Below are positions 42,573-51,968 of a stretch of DNA of 63,324 nucleotides, one piece after another. Below the pieces are notes generated by a model, which had not been told where the DNA came from, searched no databases, and worked only from the letters and a program-made list of their open reading frames with translations. The position numbers and the translations under genes are program-made. The DNA lies in NCBI GenBank assembly GCA_964556115.1, contig CAZKVC010000013.1, positions 1 through 63,324 on the forward strand, written 5' to 3'. Position 1 is the first letter of the stretch; every line of letters starts with the position of its first letter. The stretch is from Parvularcula sp964556115 (GTDB lineage: Bacteria > Pseudomonadota > Alphaproteobacteria > Caulobacterales > Parvularculaceae).

Positions 42573-43517
42573 TCAGTAAAGCTCGGTGACCTTGCCGTCC
42601 GCGGCGATGAGCTGCGGGCGCTTGGCCTGAAGCGATGCGCCGAAGATGCCCGAGCGGGCCACCATCTTCACCGGAACATAGGCGAGGGTGTCGCTACGCA
42701 GCTCGGCGGGCACGTCGACGAGGTAGAGCCAGATCTCACCGTCGATATCGCCGCGGTTCTTCTCCTTGTAGCCGCCGATCTTGAGCTGGTTGATCTTGCA
42801 TTTGTAGGCTTCCCCGCGGAACCGGCCGGGTCCGGTCCTGCGCACCTCTTCGGTGCCTTCCGAGGTCAGGGTGAGGTCGAAGCGGCGACGCCCGTCAAGG
42901 ACCGCCACGCGGCGGTCGCAAGGATCCTTGCCCTCCGGAACAGGCGTGAAGGCGAGGGCGACGAGAGCGGCCATCGGGTCGATCGCGCCTTCTGCCATCT
43001 CTTCGGAAACGGGCTGGCGGAAATTGTACTGCGGCAGCGACCAGAGGCGGTAGCGGTCGTCTCCCTGCTTCCGGAAAAGCTCGGTCCGCTGCTGGTCGTC
43101 TTCGCCATCGTAATCATGGTTGAAGTAATAGTGCGACGTGATCGCGGCCTTCTCGCCGAAGGTGCCAGCGGCCTGGGCCGTGGCCTCGCCATCGGAGAAC
43201 CACCGCGCCACGCCGCGCTGCTCCATCTTGTAATCCACGGCATAGTTCTCGTCAGAGACCATCACCTTGAGGAAGATCCGGCCGATATCGAGGCCAGCGA
43301 GCTCACCCTTCAGGGTGGTCTCGTAACGCGTTCCCTGGCCAAGTTCGTAAGGGGCCATGCCGAGCGGCGTCTCGGCTATATCCACGGCAAAGAGCTTGCG
43401 CCATTCGGGTGTGTTGAACTCCGGATAGGGGCCTTCATCCTGCGCGAAGCCTTGCGCGCTGACGCCCGTCAATACTCCCGCGGCCGCAAGAAGCGCGGTC
43501 TTCACTCTGTTACGCAT
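42573..43517 (-). CDS. DUF3108 domain protein, exported
   Basis: The 314-residue protein has a signal peptide (RVKTALLAAAGVLTGVSAQGFA) and a lipocalin-like DUF3108 region with repeated beta-strands, including YNFRQPVSEEMAEGAIDPMAAL and CDRRVAVLDGRRRFDLTL. The family is periplasmic and of unknown function. It faces the LysM gene tail-to-tail with 12 bases between the stops. Confidence 0.85.
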   Translation of the reverse strand: MRNRVKTALLAAAGVLTGVSAQGFAQDEGPYPEFNTPEWRKLFAVDIAETPLGMAPYELGQGTRYETTLKGELAGLDIGRIFLKVMVSDENYAVDYKMEQRGVARWFSDGEATAQAAGTFGEKAAITSHYYFNHDYDGEDDQQRTELFRKQGDDRYRLWSLPQYNFRQPVSEEMAEGAIDPMAALVALAFTPVPEGKDPCDRRVAVLDGRRRFDLTLTSEGTEEVRRTGPGRFRGEAYKCKINQLKIGGYKEKNRGDIDGEIWLYLVDVPAELRSDTLAYVPVKMVARSGIFGASLQAKRPQLIAADGKVTELY

Positions 43518-43615
43518 ACTGGTCTGCCCCGTCGGCCTGCCTCGATAGTTCCAAGAGTATCGCAGCGCGGGTTAAGAACAAGCGCGCCGAAAGCCTCTAC
43601 ACGGGTTTGTAACGC

Positions 43616-43644
43616 TTGACGGAAGGGCGGAGCGTCGCTATCGG
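43616..43644 (+). promoter_or_regulatory. Putative rpmB promoter
   Basis: TTGACG (43616-43621), 17 bases, then TATCGG (43639-43644), about 40 bases before the L28 ATG. The rpmH promoter region has the same pair with 18 bases between. Confidence 0.5.
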
Positions 43645-43683
43645 CCTCGCTTCCAGTTTCTTCTATCCCGCTCGAGGTCCTTT

Positions 43684-43962
43684 ATGTCCCGTGTTTGCGA
43701 GTTCACCGGCAAGGCGCCGATGGTGGGCAACAATGTTTCCCACGCCCAGAACAAGACCAAGCGTCGCTTCCTGCCGAATCTGTGCAAGGTGACCCTGCTC
43801 AGCGATCGTCTGGGCCGCAGCTTCAAGTTCCGCATTTCCGCGAACGCGCTGCGCAGTGTCGATCACGTGGGCGGCCTGGACGCCTTCCTGATGAAGGCAA
43901 AGGCCGATGCTCTTTCCGATCGCGCCCGCAAGATCAAGAAAGACATCGAAGCGGCTGCGTAA
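43684..43962 (+). CDS. rpmB: 50S ribosomal protein L28
   Basis: The 92-residue protein begins SRVCEFTGKAPMVGNNVSHA and has NKTKRRFLPNL, FRISANALRSVDHVGGL: the L28 signature. A single cysteine at residue 5 and another at 39 are present but no complete zinc set, as in most alphaproteobacteria. It sits alone in its transcription unit. Confidence 0.97.
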   Translation: MSRVCEFTGKAPMVGNNVSHAQNKTKRRFLPNLCKVTLLSDRLGRSFKFRISANALRSVDHVGGLDAFLMKAKADALSDRARKIKKDIEAAA

Positions 43963-44018
43963 GCCTTCGTTGAGCCGGCCGGGCGTATCATCGTCCCTGC
44001 CGGGAAGGAGGCGGGGCG

Positions 44019-44777
44019 ATGAGGTCTGAAGGTTCCGAAGAGCGGTTCCTTGCGGACCCGTCCGAGCACCGGGTCATCGAAGACCCGATCGTCACAGAAC
44101 GCTATTACGAGCGCGAGCTGACCGGCCGTCAGCGCGCGCTGATGCTTTTGCGCGGCGTCTTCGAGACCGTCGCCAAGCTGCTCCTCTTTTCCGCCTTCCT
44201 CATCCCCCTGCACCTGACGGCGATCGTCACCCTCGACCTGCCGCTGACGGTCTTCGACGGCTGGTTCAGCGACCTGCCGATTCCGCCGTCCGAGTTCATG
44301 AGCCGGGGCGAGGGGCTGTTGATTATCAGCCTCCTGATCTGCCTCCTGTTGACGAGGCGGTGGGGCGCGGAAGAGACCGGGCGGGTCATCACCACCTCAT
44401 GGGCAGTGACGATCATCGCCGTCGCCATGCTGCTCATCGACCTCGCGCCGCAGCTCAGCCGGACGGATTTTCCGAGCCGCCGCATGGCCGGGGTTCTCGT
44501 GGGCTCATGGCTCTTCGCGCAGATGATGGCCGCGCAGATCTATGACTACACCCGCGGCGGGGCATGGTGGCGGGCACCGTTCTTCGGCGCGGCCCTCGGC
44601 TTTGCGATCCAGGCGGTGATCTACTACCCGGCCGCCTTCATCGGCACGGGTTCGCCCTGGCCTTATTGGCTGGCAAGCCAGCTTTTCCTGACCACCCTGA
44701 TCGCCCTTGCCTTCACCGTGGTCTACGGAGCGATCAAGGGCATGATCAAACCCCGCCTCGGCCTAGGCGGGCGCTAG
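44019..44777 (+). CDS. Multi-pass membrane protein of uncertain family
   Basis: The 252-residue protein has a soluble, charged N-terminus (about 35 residues) and about six membrane helices, for example LLLFSAFLIPLHLTAIVTL and LLIISLLICLLLTRR. The helical pair VLVGSWLFAQMMAAQIYDY followed by a charged loop has a faint resemblance to VUT/YhhQ queuosine-precursor transporters, but I cannot place it. It follows rpmB by 56 bases and overlaps the convergent downstream gene by 15 bases. Confidence 0.75.
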   Translation: MRSEGSEERFLADPSEHRVIEDPIVTERYYERELTGRQRALMLLRGVFETVAKLLLFSAFLIPLHLTAIVTLDLPLTVFDGWFSDLPIPPSEFMSRGEGLLIISLLICLLLTRRWGAEETGRVITTSWAVTIIAVAMLLIDLAPQLSRTDFPSRRMAGVLVGSWLFAQMMAAQIYDYTRGGAWWRAPFFGAALGFAIQAVIYYPAAFIGTGSPWPYWLASQLFLTTLIALAFTVVYGAIKGMIKPRLGLGGR

Positions 44778-45716
44778 CGCGCAGCGCTCCGAAAGGCGCA
44801 GAACCATCAGCACCGTCCGCTGGATCGGGTTGAAATTGTCGTCCGAGACAAGGATCAGCGCCCCGCTTCCGTCGCCGAGCGTCTGAAAGGTCAGCCCTTC
44901 CATGTTGTCGGCCCCTTCGAAGAAAGTCATGCGGCCCAGCTCCACCGGGGCGTAGACACCGCCATCGCCTTCGCGGACCAGCGAGAGGGGCAGCACCTTG
45001 ATCCGGGCGCGGGGGCCGAGGGCGCGGTTGAAGGCCCGCTCCAGAACGAAGAGCCGGTCGCCTTCGGGATCGGCGGCGAGGTCGGTCACCGCGAAATCCT
45101 CTTCGCCCTGATAATAGCCGATCAGCTCCGTCCACGCGCCATGATGGCGGAGGATCGGGGCACGGCTGTTCTTGTCCTGGTGCTCGGGGATGAAGAGGTA
45201 GCCGCCCGCACCGTCCTCGGCCGCGGCTTCGAAGCCCTTGTTGTTGGGCAGCGGCGAGGGGGTTTTAAGGACGGTCAGGACTTCTGTCATCGCGGCGGCG
45301 CTCTCGGTGATCCGGACCCTGACGGCATCGTCCCGCGCCTCGCGTACCACTATCAAACCCTCGCCGTCGGGCAGGAGCGCTTCGGTATCGTCCCGGCCCT
45401 TGTCGGGCGTTTCGATCAGCCGCGCCCCGGCCGCGCCGAAGCCTATGAACTGCCCGGTGGGCGACAGTGTGGCGTCGACGCCAAGGACATGCCCGGCGTC
45501 GCTAAGCAGGGTCAGCCGCGCTGCCTCGTCATCATAGAGCACCCCCGAATAGCCCCCGAACCCCTTGCCGCCGAAAAGCGTGTGGCCCGACGTCATGGTC
45601 ATGCAGCCCACCTCGATGGGCCCGTCGGCGAGGCCGGGAAAGCTCTGGGCACGGAGGTCCAGCGGGCGCTCGGCTGTAAAGGCGAGCCCCGCGGCCGCGA
45701 TCGCGAGAAGTTTCAT
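44763..45716 (-). CDS. Esterase-like activity of phytase family protein
   Basis: The 317-residue protein begins with a short hydrophobic signal and carries the six-bladed phytase-like (PF13449-type) pattern: GGYSGVLYDDEAARLTLLSD near residue 55, NNKGFEAAAEDGAGGYLFIPE near 165, and NMEGLTFQTL ... LILVSDDNFN near 285. Members are periplasmic or secreted; the activity is poorly known. Overlap of 4 bases with cobT suggests one operon. Confidence 0.85.
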   Translation of the reverse strand: MKLLAIAAAGLAFTAERPLDLRAQSFPGLADGPIEVGCMTMTSGHTLFGGKGFGGYSGVLYDDEAARLTLLSDAGHVLGVDATLSPTGQFIGFGAAGARLIETPDKGRDDTEALLPDGEGLIVVREARDDAVRVRITESAAAMTEVLTVLKTPSPLPNNKGFEAAAEDGAGGYLFIPEHQDKNSRAPILRHHGAWTELIGYYQGEEDFAVTDLAADPEGDRLFVLERAFNRALGPRARIKVLPLSLVREGDGGVYAPVELGRMTFFEGADNMEGLTFQTLGDGSGALILVSDDNFNPIQRTVLMVLRLSERCALAPA

Positions 45717-47581
45717 GCCCGTTTCCGTCTCTGGTCCCGCGGCGCTTCCTCTTCGAAAAGGGCCGCGAGTTGCTCGGTCATCGCGCCGCCCAGCTGTTCG
45801 ACATCGGAGATGGTGATCGCCCGCCGGTAGAAACGGGTGACGTCATGGCCGATGCCGATGGCCAGAAGCTCGATCGGCGAGCGGTTCTCGATCCTAGCGA
45901 TCACCTCGCGCAGGTGTCGCTCGAGATAGCTCCCTCCGTTGGCGGAGGAGGTGGTGTCGTCCACCGGCGCGCCGTCGGAGATGACCATCATGATGCGCCG
46001 CTGCTCGGGCCGGGCCATCAGGCGGTCATGGGCCCAGAGGAGCGCTTCGCCGTCGATGTTCTCCTTGAGGAGGCCTTCCTTCAGCATCAGCCCCAAGCTC
46101 TCCCGGCTGCGCCGCCAGGGGACGGAGGCGGGCTTGTAGATGATGTGGCGCAGGTCATTGAGCCGACCCGGATGGCGCGGTCGTCCGTCCTCGACCCATT
46201 TCTCCCGCGACTTGCCGCCTTTCCACGCCTTGGTGGTGAAGCCGAGGATCTCGACCTTCACCCCGCAACGCTCCAGCGTCCGCGCCAGGATATCGGCGCA
46301 GATCGCGGCAACGGTGATGGGACGTCCACGCATCGAACCGGAATTATCCAGTAGCAGGGTCACTGTCGTGTCGCGGAATTCCTGCTCCTGCTCCTGCTTG
46401 AAGGAGAGGGGCTGGAAGGGGTCGATGACCACCCGGCTGAGACGGGCCGCATCGAGAACGCCTTCGTCGAGATCGAACTGCCAGGCGCGGTTCTGCTGCG
46501 CCAGGAGCCGGCGGTGAAGCCGGTTGGCGAGCCGCGCCACCACGGCGTGGAGGGTCTCGAGCTGACCGTCGAGCTGCTTGCGCAGACGCACCAGCTCATC
46601 GCCGGGGCAGAGATCGGCGGCATGGGCGATCTGGTCGAACTCCGTGGTGTAGGCTTTGTAGGTCTCACCCGAATCGCCGAGGGTTTCGCGGCGCAGGATC
46701 GGCGCTTCGTCGCCCGCATCATCACGCGGGTCGCCTTCATCGAGGGTCTGCGGATCCTGGCTGAGTTCCGCTTCACCCTCGTTCGATTCGCCGAAATCAG
46801 GGGTCTGATCGTCCGGCTGGTCGTCGCCTTCGCCGTCCTGATCGTCGTCCTGCTCCTGGTCCTGATTATCCTCGGGCTGCTCGTTCTCTTCGGGCGGCGC
46901 GTCTTCCTCGCGCTCTTCCTGCTCCTCGTCGCCTTTCTTGTCGCCGAGATCGAGCGCTTCGATGACAGCGCGGGAGAGGTCGGCGAAGGCCTTCTGATCG
47001 TCAAGCCCGCCCCGGTCGGCGAGGGCGTCGAGGGCGTCGCCGCAGGCCTTCTCGATATCGTCCCGCCACAGATCGACCAGCCGCGCCGCCGTCCTGGGCA
47101 CCGGGCGTCCGGTCATCCGCTCACGGGCGAGGAGGCCGACGATGTCCGCCAGCGGAACGTCCTGGCGGTCCTCCATCCGCTTGTAGCCCTTCTCCTCGAG
47201 GGAGCGGTCGAGGGCGGCGTCGAGATTGTTGCCGACCCCTTCGAGCTGGTTCGCGCCGAGGGCTTCGCAACGCATGTTCTCGAGCGCCGCGAAGAGGGTC
47301 CGGCCTTCCACGTTCTCGGGCTGCAGGCGTTGGTGCAAGCCGGCGTCATGATGGGCGAGCCGCAGCGCCGCCGCATCGGCATGGCCGCGGCTGATGGCCA
47401 CTTTCTTCTTGTCGAGCCGCCGGGGAGGAAGAGGCAGGCGCGCTTCGTGACCATCGACCGATGGCCGGTCGCCGCCGAATTTGACTTCGGCCTCCTGGTC
47501 CGCGGAAAGGGCACGGGTGGCACCTGCGATGACGCGCTTGAAACGTTCGGTGGGACTTTCGGCTTGGCTCATGAGAGCCAC
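45713..47581 (-). CDS. cobT: Cobaltochelatase-type subunit CobT
   Basis: CobT with CobS and CobN inserts cobalt in aerobic cobalamin synthesis. The 622-residue protein has an N-terminal helical domain, an acidic Glu/Asp/Gln run (about 215-275) and a C-terminal von Willebrand A domain with the MIDAS DNSGSMRG and RGRPITVAAICADILARTL. CobS and CobN are not in this window, and many alphaproteobacteria carry CobT where the full pathway is absent, so another AAA partner is possible. Confidence 0.92.
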   Translation of the reverse strand: MALMSQAESPTERFKRVIAGATRALSADQEAEVKFGGDRPSVDGHEARLPLPPRRLDKKKVAISRGHADAAALRLAHHDAGLHQRLQPENVEGRTLFAALENMRCEALGANQLEGVGNNLDAALDRSLEEKGYKRMEDRQDVPLADIVGLLARERMTGRPVPRTAARLVDLWRDDIEKACGDALDALADRGGLDDQKAFADLSRAVIEALDLGDKKGDEEQEEREEDAPPEENEQPEDNQDQEQDDDQDGEGDDQPDDQTPDFGESNEGEAELSQDPQTLDEGDPRDDAGDEAPILRRETLGDSGETYKAYTTEFDQIAHAADLCPGDELVRLRKQLDGQLETLHAVVARLANRLHRRLLAQQNRAWQFDLDEGVLDAARLSRVVIDPFQPLSFKQEQEQEFRDTTVTLLLDNSGSMRGRPITVAAICADILARTLERCGVKVEILGFTTKAWKGGKSREKWVEDGRPRHPGRLNDLRHIIYKPASVPWRRSRESLGLMLKEGLLKENIDGEALLWAHDRLMARPEQRRIMMVISDGAPVDDTTSSANGGSYLERHLREVIARIENRSPIELLAIGIGHDVTRFYRRAITISDVEQLGGAMTEQLAALFEEEAPRDQRRKRA

Positions 47582-47628
47582 TTAGAACGCCGCGCCCCGA
47601 AAGGTCACCATGGCGATTGCCGCAGGGC

Positions 47629-48741
47629 TCAATCTTCCGTCTTGATGTGACCCTCACCGAAGAGTTCGGTGCTGATGAGGGTGGTGATCTCGGAGGCCAC
47701 CCCGGTTCCGCCCGCGCGGTTGGTGAGCGCGATGATCCCCGTCTTCGCCTCTGGCGCGTAACGGATATCCGCCAGCCCGCCGCCGCCGCTATGGCCGATG
47801 GTCCAGACATCGCCGTAGCGCTGGACGATCATCGCCATGCCGTAGCCTTCGCCCTCGGCATCGCTGCCAAGCCTGTAGAGGCGGTCGCCCCGCAGGACTT
47901 CGGCCTCGAGGAAACCTAGAGAGACGATGCGCCCACGACCGAGCGCGCGGAAGATACGGGTAAGGTCCTCGCCTGTGGTCTCGATCCCGCCGGCGGAGGC
48001 GAGGGCGGGGGCATAGCCCGCGGCCTGCCATTCTAGGGCACCGTTCTCGCCGGTATAGGCGGGGGCTAGATCGCGGATGGGCGTGAAGCCGGTGTTCTGC
48101 GTGCCCGCAGGCTCGAGGACATGCTCGTCGAGAAGCGCAAGGAAGCTCTTGCCGGTCCGCCGCTCCAGCGCGCGTGCAAGGAGGGCGTAGCCCGATTGCT
48201 GGTAGTGCCACCCCTCGCCGGGCGCGAAGTCGACGGGTTCGCCTGCAATCATGGCGAGGACATCGTCTCCGGTCATGGCGGCCTGCTCCTCCGGGGTCAT
48301 GGCGTTGAAGTCGTCGCGGATGACCATCATCGGCAGGCCGGATGTGTGGTTGAGGACACTCCAGACGGGAAGGGCGGCGAAGGCTTCGGGCAGGCTCCCG
48401 TCGATGTCGCCGAGGGTCTCGTCGAAGTCGAGAAGGCCGTCTTCTGCCATGGAAAGGAAAGCGAGCCCCGCGAGGAACTTGCTGGCCGAGGCGAGGCGCC
48501 CCTTGGTCCCGGCGCCAAAGCGGTCCTCGCCGTCAAGCTCTTCGGTGCCGTGGGCGTGCTCGAAGGCCACGCGGCCATTCTCGACCACGGCGACATAGGC
48601 GCCGGGGACGTCGTGAAGGCGCGTCCGCTCCTCGACGATCGGCGCGAAGTCGATGGCGGACTGAGACTGCGCGCCCGTTGTGCAGGCGGCGGCGAAGAGG
48701 GCGGCGCCGGTCGCGGCGGCATGAAGAATACGGTTCATCAT
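47629..48741 (-). CDS. Serine hydrolase of the beta-lactamase/class C family, probable lipoprotein
   Basis: The 370-residue protein has a lipobox (LFAAAC near residue 20), the SxxK-type motif SASKFLAG near residue 87, a tyrosine motif QQSGYALLARAL, and a late HSGGGG motif. It is a second such hydrolase (compare 25606-26685), with no clear sequence link beyond the family. It probably acts in the periplasm; the substrate is unknown. Confidence 0.85.
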   Translation of the reverse strand: MMNRILHAAATGAALFAAACTTGAQSQSAIDFAPIVEERTRLHDVPGAYVAVVENGRVAFEHAHGTEELDGEDRFGAGTKGRLASASKFLAGLAFLSMAEDGLLDFDETLGDIDGSLPEAFAALPVWSVLNHTSGLPMMVIRDDFNAMTPEEQAAMTGDDVLAMIAGEPVDFAPGEGWHYQQSGYALLARALERRTGKSFLALLDEHVLEPAGTQNTGFTPIRDLAPAYTGENGALEWQAAGYAPALASAGGIETTGEDLTRIFRALGRGRIVSLGFLEAEVLRGDRLYRLGSDAEGEGYGMAMIVQRYGDVWTIGHSGGGGLADIRYAPEAKTGIIALTNRAGGTGVASEITTLISTELFGEGHIKTED

Positions 48742-48780
48742 TGCCGCCTACATTCGTAGTCCAAAAGCGTCAAGCAGGTT

Positions 48781-50766
48781 TCAGACGTCGAGCGCTTCCT
48801 GCGCGAAGGCCGCGTTTTCCTGGATGAAGCGGAAGCGCGGCTCGGCCTTCTTGCCCATCAGGCGGCCGAAGAGGTCGGTGGCGTCGGCGTAGTCTTCAGG
48901 CAGCGCGACCCGGGCGAGCTGGCGGGTGCGGGGGTTCATCGTCGTGTCCTTGAGATCCCTCGCGTTCATCTCGCCAAGACCCTTGAAGCGGCCGACATCG
49001 ACCTTGGCATTGGCCGGAAACTCCTTGCCGCGAAGCTCCTCCCGTTGGGCATCGTCGAGCGCATAGACCGTCTTGCCGCCATGGCTCAGCCGGTAGAGCG
49101 GCGGCTGGGCGAGATAGAGATGCCCCGCGCGCACGAGCTCGGGCATCTCCGCGAAGAAGAGCGTCATCAGAAGCGCTGCGATATGGGCGCCGTCCACATC
49201 GGCATCGGTCATGATGATGACCTTGTCATAGCGCAGGTCCGCCACATCGAACTTGCCGCCGAGCCCGACCCCCAGCGCGAGGGCGATGTCCATGACCTCC
49301 TGATTGGCGAGGATCTTGTCGCGGGTGGAGGAGGCGACGTTGAGGATCTTTCCGCGAAGGGGAAGGATCGCCTGGGTCTCGCGGTTCCGGGCCTGTTTGG
49401 CGGACCCGCCCGCGGAATCGCCCTCGACGAGGAAGATTTCCGTGCCCGTCCTGTCCTTGGCGGTACAGTCGGCAAGCTTGCCGGGAAGGCGGAGTTTCTT
49501 CATGGCGGAGGCGCGCTGCACCTCCTTCTCCTTGCGCCGCCGGACCCGCTGGTCGGCCTGGTCGATGACATGCTGGAGGAGCGCTTCGGCCTGCTTGGGG
49601 TGATCGGCGAGCCAGTGGTCGAACGCCGGGCGGACCGCGGCATCGGTCAGTTTGGTCGCTTCGTTGGTGGCGAGCTTGTCCTTGGTCTGGCCCTGGAACT
49701 CGGGGTTCGAAACGAAGACCGACAAGACCGCCGCCCCGGTGCCGAGCACGTCCTCGGCCGTGATCGCCGCCGCCTTCTTGTTGCCTGTCATCTCCGCATA
49801 GGCCCTGAGGCCGCGGGTCAGGGCCTGGCGGAAACCCTGCTCATGGGTGCCGCCCTCGGGCGTGGGGACCGTGTTGCAGTAGGAGCTGGTGAACCCGTCC
49901 GCCATCGGACCGTTCGGCGACTGAAAGCCTGCCGAACCCCAGGCGATGGCCCATTCGACAGTGCCGTGGCCGCCTTCTTTCTGGATGCGGCCCGTGAACA
50001 TGTCGGCGGTGACGGTGGGCCGCTCGCCGACGATCGTCTTCAGATAATCCTTGAGCCCGCCGGGGAAGCGCAGCGTGGCTTTCTCCGGCGTCTTGTCGTC
50101 ACCGGCAAGAAGCGCGGCATCGCAGGACCAACGCATCTCCACCCCGCCGAAGAGATAGGCCTTCGACTTGGTCATGCGGAAGATGCGGGCCGGCTTGAAG
50201 GCGGCCTTCTTGCCAAAAATCTCCGGGTCCGGATGAAAGCTGACGGTGGTGCCGCGGCGGTTCGGCGCCTTGCCGACTTTCTTGAGCTTCGAGGTGGGAA
50301 GTCCCCGCGCATAGGTCTGGCGGTAAAGCTCCTGATCCCGCGCGACCTCGACCGTCAGCTCGTCGGTAAGGGCGTTGACGACGGAGATACCCACGCCGTG
50401 CAGACCGCCGGATGTCGCATAGGCCTTGTTGGAGAACTTACCCCCCGCGTGAAGCGTCGTCATGATGACTTCGAGGGCGGATTTGGTCTTGTATTTCGGG
50501 TGCTTGTCCACCGGGATACCGCGGCCATTATCGGTCACCGTCAGGGTGCCGTCTTCGGCGAGGTGGACTTCGATCCGCGTCGCGTGCCCCGCCACCGCTT
50601 CGTCCATGGAATTGTCGAGCACTTCGGCGAAGAGGTGGTGCAGCGCCCGCTCATCGGTACCGCCGATATACATGCCGGGGCGTTTCCTGACCGGCTCCAG
50701 CCCTTCGAGGACTTCGATGTCTTTGGCGCTGTAGGAAGTAGCCTTGGCGGCAGGGGGCATGGGCAC
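48781..50766 (-). CDS. parE: DNA topoisomerase IV subunit B
   Basis: ParE is the ATPase subunit of topoisomerase IV. The GHKL domain has LDNSMDEAVAGHA and DNGRGIPVDKHP (N and G1 boxes) and GGLHGVGISVVNAL. The TOPRIM domain has FLVEGDSAGGSAKQARNRE and IIMTDADVDGAHIAALL. Length 661 is ParE-like and lacks the GyrB insert. Partner parC is 35 kb away in the other orientation. Confidence 0.96.
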   Translation of the reverse strand: MPMPPAAKATSYSAKDIEVLEGLEPVRKRPGMYIGGTDERALHHLFAEVLDNSMDEAVAGHATRIEVHLAEDGTLTVTDNGRGIPVDKHPKYKTKSALEVIMTTLHAGGKFSNKAYATSGGLHGVGISVVNALTDELTVEVARDQELYRQTYARGLPTSKLKKVGKAPNRRGTTVSFHPDPEIFGKKAAFKPARIFRMTKSKAYLFGGVEMRWSCDAALLAGDDKTPEKATLRFPGGLKDYLKTIVGERPTVTADMFTGRIQKEGGHGTVEWAIAWGSAGFQSPNGPMADGFTSSYCNTVPTPEGGTHEQGFRQALTRGLRAYAEMTGNKKAAAITAEDVLGTGAAVLSVFVSNPEFQGQTKDKLATNEATKLTDAAVRPAFDHWLADHPKQAEALLQHVIDQADQRVRRRKEKEVQRASAMKKLRLPGKLADCTAKDRTGTEIFLVEGDSAGGSAKQARNRETQAILPLRGKILNVASSTRDKILANQEVMDIALALGVGLGGKFDVADLRYDKVIIMTDADVDGAHIAALLMTLFFAEMPELVRAGHLYLAQPPLYRLSHGGKTVYALDDAQREELRGKEFPANAKVDVGRFKGLGEMNARDLKDTTMNPRTRQLARVALPEDYADATDLFGRLMGKKAEPRFRFIQENAAFAQEALDV

Positions 50767-50832
50767 TCCGCGAGGGGTCGGGGGAACGGAAAAAGAACGC
50801 CCTGTTAGACCGGAAGGCCCGGCAAAGAAAGC

Positions 50833-51189
50833 CTAGCGAAGCCTTCTGTGGAAACCCGGGCGGCGCATCACCGGCAGGCTTTCGTAGGACGCCTTCGCGG
50901 TTTCCTTGTCAGCTTCGCCGTCCTCGTCATCGGGATTGTCCGTTTCGTGGAGAGGCCCGGCCACTTCGCGCGGCAGGACCCGCTCCGCCTTGCGGAAGAA
51001 GCGGTTGAGCCAGGGCCACCGCCGCCGCGCCCAGCGCAGGAGCCTCGCGGCCAGCGGGTTCGACGCGACGAGGATCACCACGGACAGGAAGAGGAGGAGG
51101 AGCCCGACGGGCAGTGGCGACAGGGTCAAAGGAATGGCGACGATGAAGAGCGCCAGCCCGATCACACTGCCGATGATCCGCCAGATCAT
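50833..51189 (-). CDS. Small two-helix membrane protein of unknown family
   Basis: The 118-residue protein (start ATG 51189 with GGGGG 8 bases before it; an ATG at 51204 is the alternative) has two close membrane segments, WRIIGSVIGLALFIVAIPL and PLPVGLLLLFLSVVILVASNP, then a basic cytoplasmic part RWARRRWPWLNRFFRKAE and an acidic C-terminal tail. No family is recognised. It lies between sfsA and parE on the same strand. Confidence 0.75.
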   Translation of the reverse strand: MIWRIIGSVIGLALFIVAIPLTLSPLPVGLLLLFLSVVILVASNPLAARLLRWARRRWPWLNRFFRKAERVLPREVAGPLHETDNPDDEDGEADKETAKASYESLPVMRRPGFHRRLR

Positions 51190-51239
51190 GCCTTGAACCC
51201 CCATCCTGCCTGAGTCGTAAGATAGGCGCCCCGGCCTGT

Positions 51240-51968
51240 CTATGCCAGCGAGGCCGGATGGACCGGGATCGGCTCATATGGGGTGATGCCGCCAGGCTCG
51301 ACCTTGCAGCCCACGGCACGCAGCTCGACCCCGTTCTGAGCTGCCCATGCGAGGCCTTCGGCATAAGCGGGATCGAGGTCCCCCGCCGGGGCGACGGCTA
51401 TGGCATCAGGCCGCTGGACGACGAAGAGCAGCATCGCGCGGTAGCCCGCCTCTGCCATCCGCACGAGCTCACGCAGATGCTTGAGCCCCCGGGCGGTGAC
51501 GCAGTCGGGGAACTCCGCGAAGCCGTCGTCGCGCCTCAGGAGGTGGCAGTTCTTCACCTCGATATAGAGATCGGGGTCTCCCGGCTGGAGGAGGTCGATC
51601 CGCGAACGCTCTTCGCCATAGCGGACCTCGCGGAGAAGCTCGCCGCCGGGATCAACGCCCTCCACGAGGCCAGCCGTCGCGGCTTCCTCGGCCAGCCGGT
51701 TCGGGTGGTTCGTGTTGATGCCGACCATCACCGGATCTCGGCCCGGGGAGGGGCATAGCGCCATCTCGAGGGTCAGCGGCAGCTTGCGCGTCTTGTTCGC
51801 CGAGCGGCTGACCCAGCAGCGCGCGCCCTCCGGCGCCACGCCCAGCATCGCGCCGGGGTTCGGGCAATGCACCGTGGTCTCGCTTCCATCCGCCAGGCGG
51901 ACATCGGCGAGGAACCGCTTGTAGCGACGAAGAAGGACGGCTTCTGCAAGGGGAGGTTCGAACTGCAC
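51240..51968 (-). CDS. sfsA: DNA/RNA nuclease SfsA
   Basis: SfsA proteins, once named sugar fermentation stimulation, have a nuclease-like fold. Family marks are RYKRFLADV and VHCPNPGAMLG, YGEERSRIDLLQ and IEVKNCHLLR (a PD-(D/E)xK-like site). The start GTG at 51968 (VQFEPPLAEA) fits the family; a TTG at 51998 is the start of the longer frame. Length is 242 residues. Confidence 0.92.
   Translation of the reverse strand: MQFEPPLAEAVLLRRYKRFLADVRLADGSETTVHCPNPGAMLGVAPEGARCWVSRSANKTRKLPLTLEMALCPSPGRDPVMVGINTNHPNRLAEEAATAGLVEGVDPGGELLREVRYGEERSRIDLLQPGDPDLYIEVKNCHLLRRDDGFAEFPDCVTARGLKHLRELVRMAEAGYRAMLLFVVQRPDAIAVAPAGDLDPAYAEGLAWAAQNGVELRAVGCKVEPGGITPYEPIPVHPASLA

Noticed and set aside
47629..48741. 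Calling this (and 25606-26685) a beta-lactamase
   Set aside because: The sequence supports the serine-hydrolase fold but lacks a convincing YxN and KTG set, so substrate naming would be speculation.
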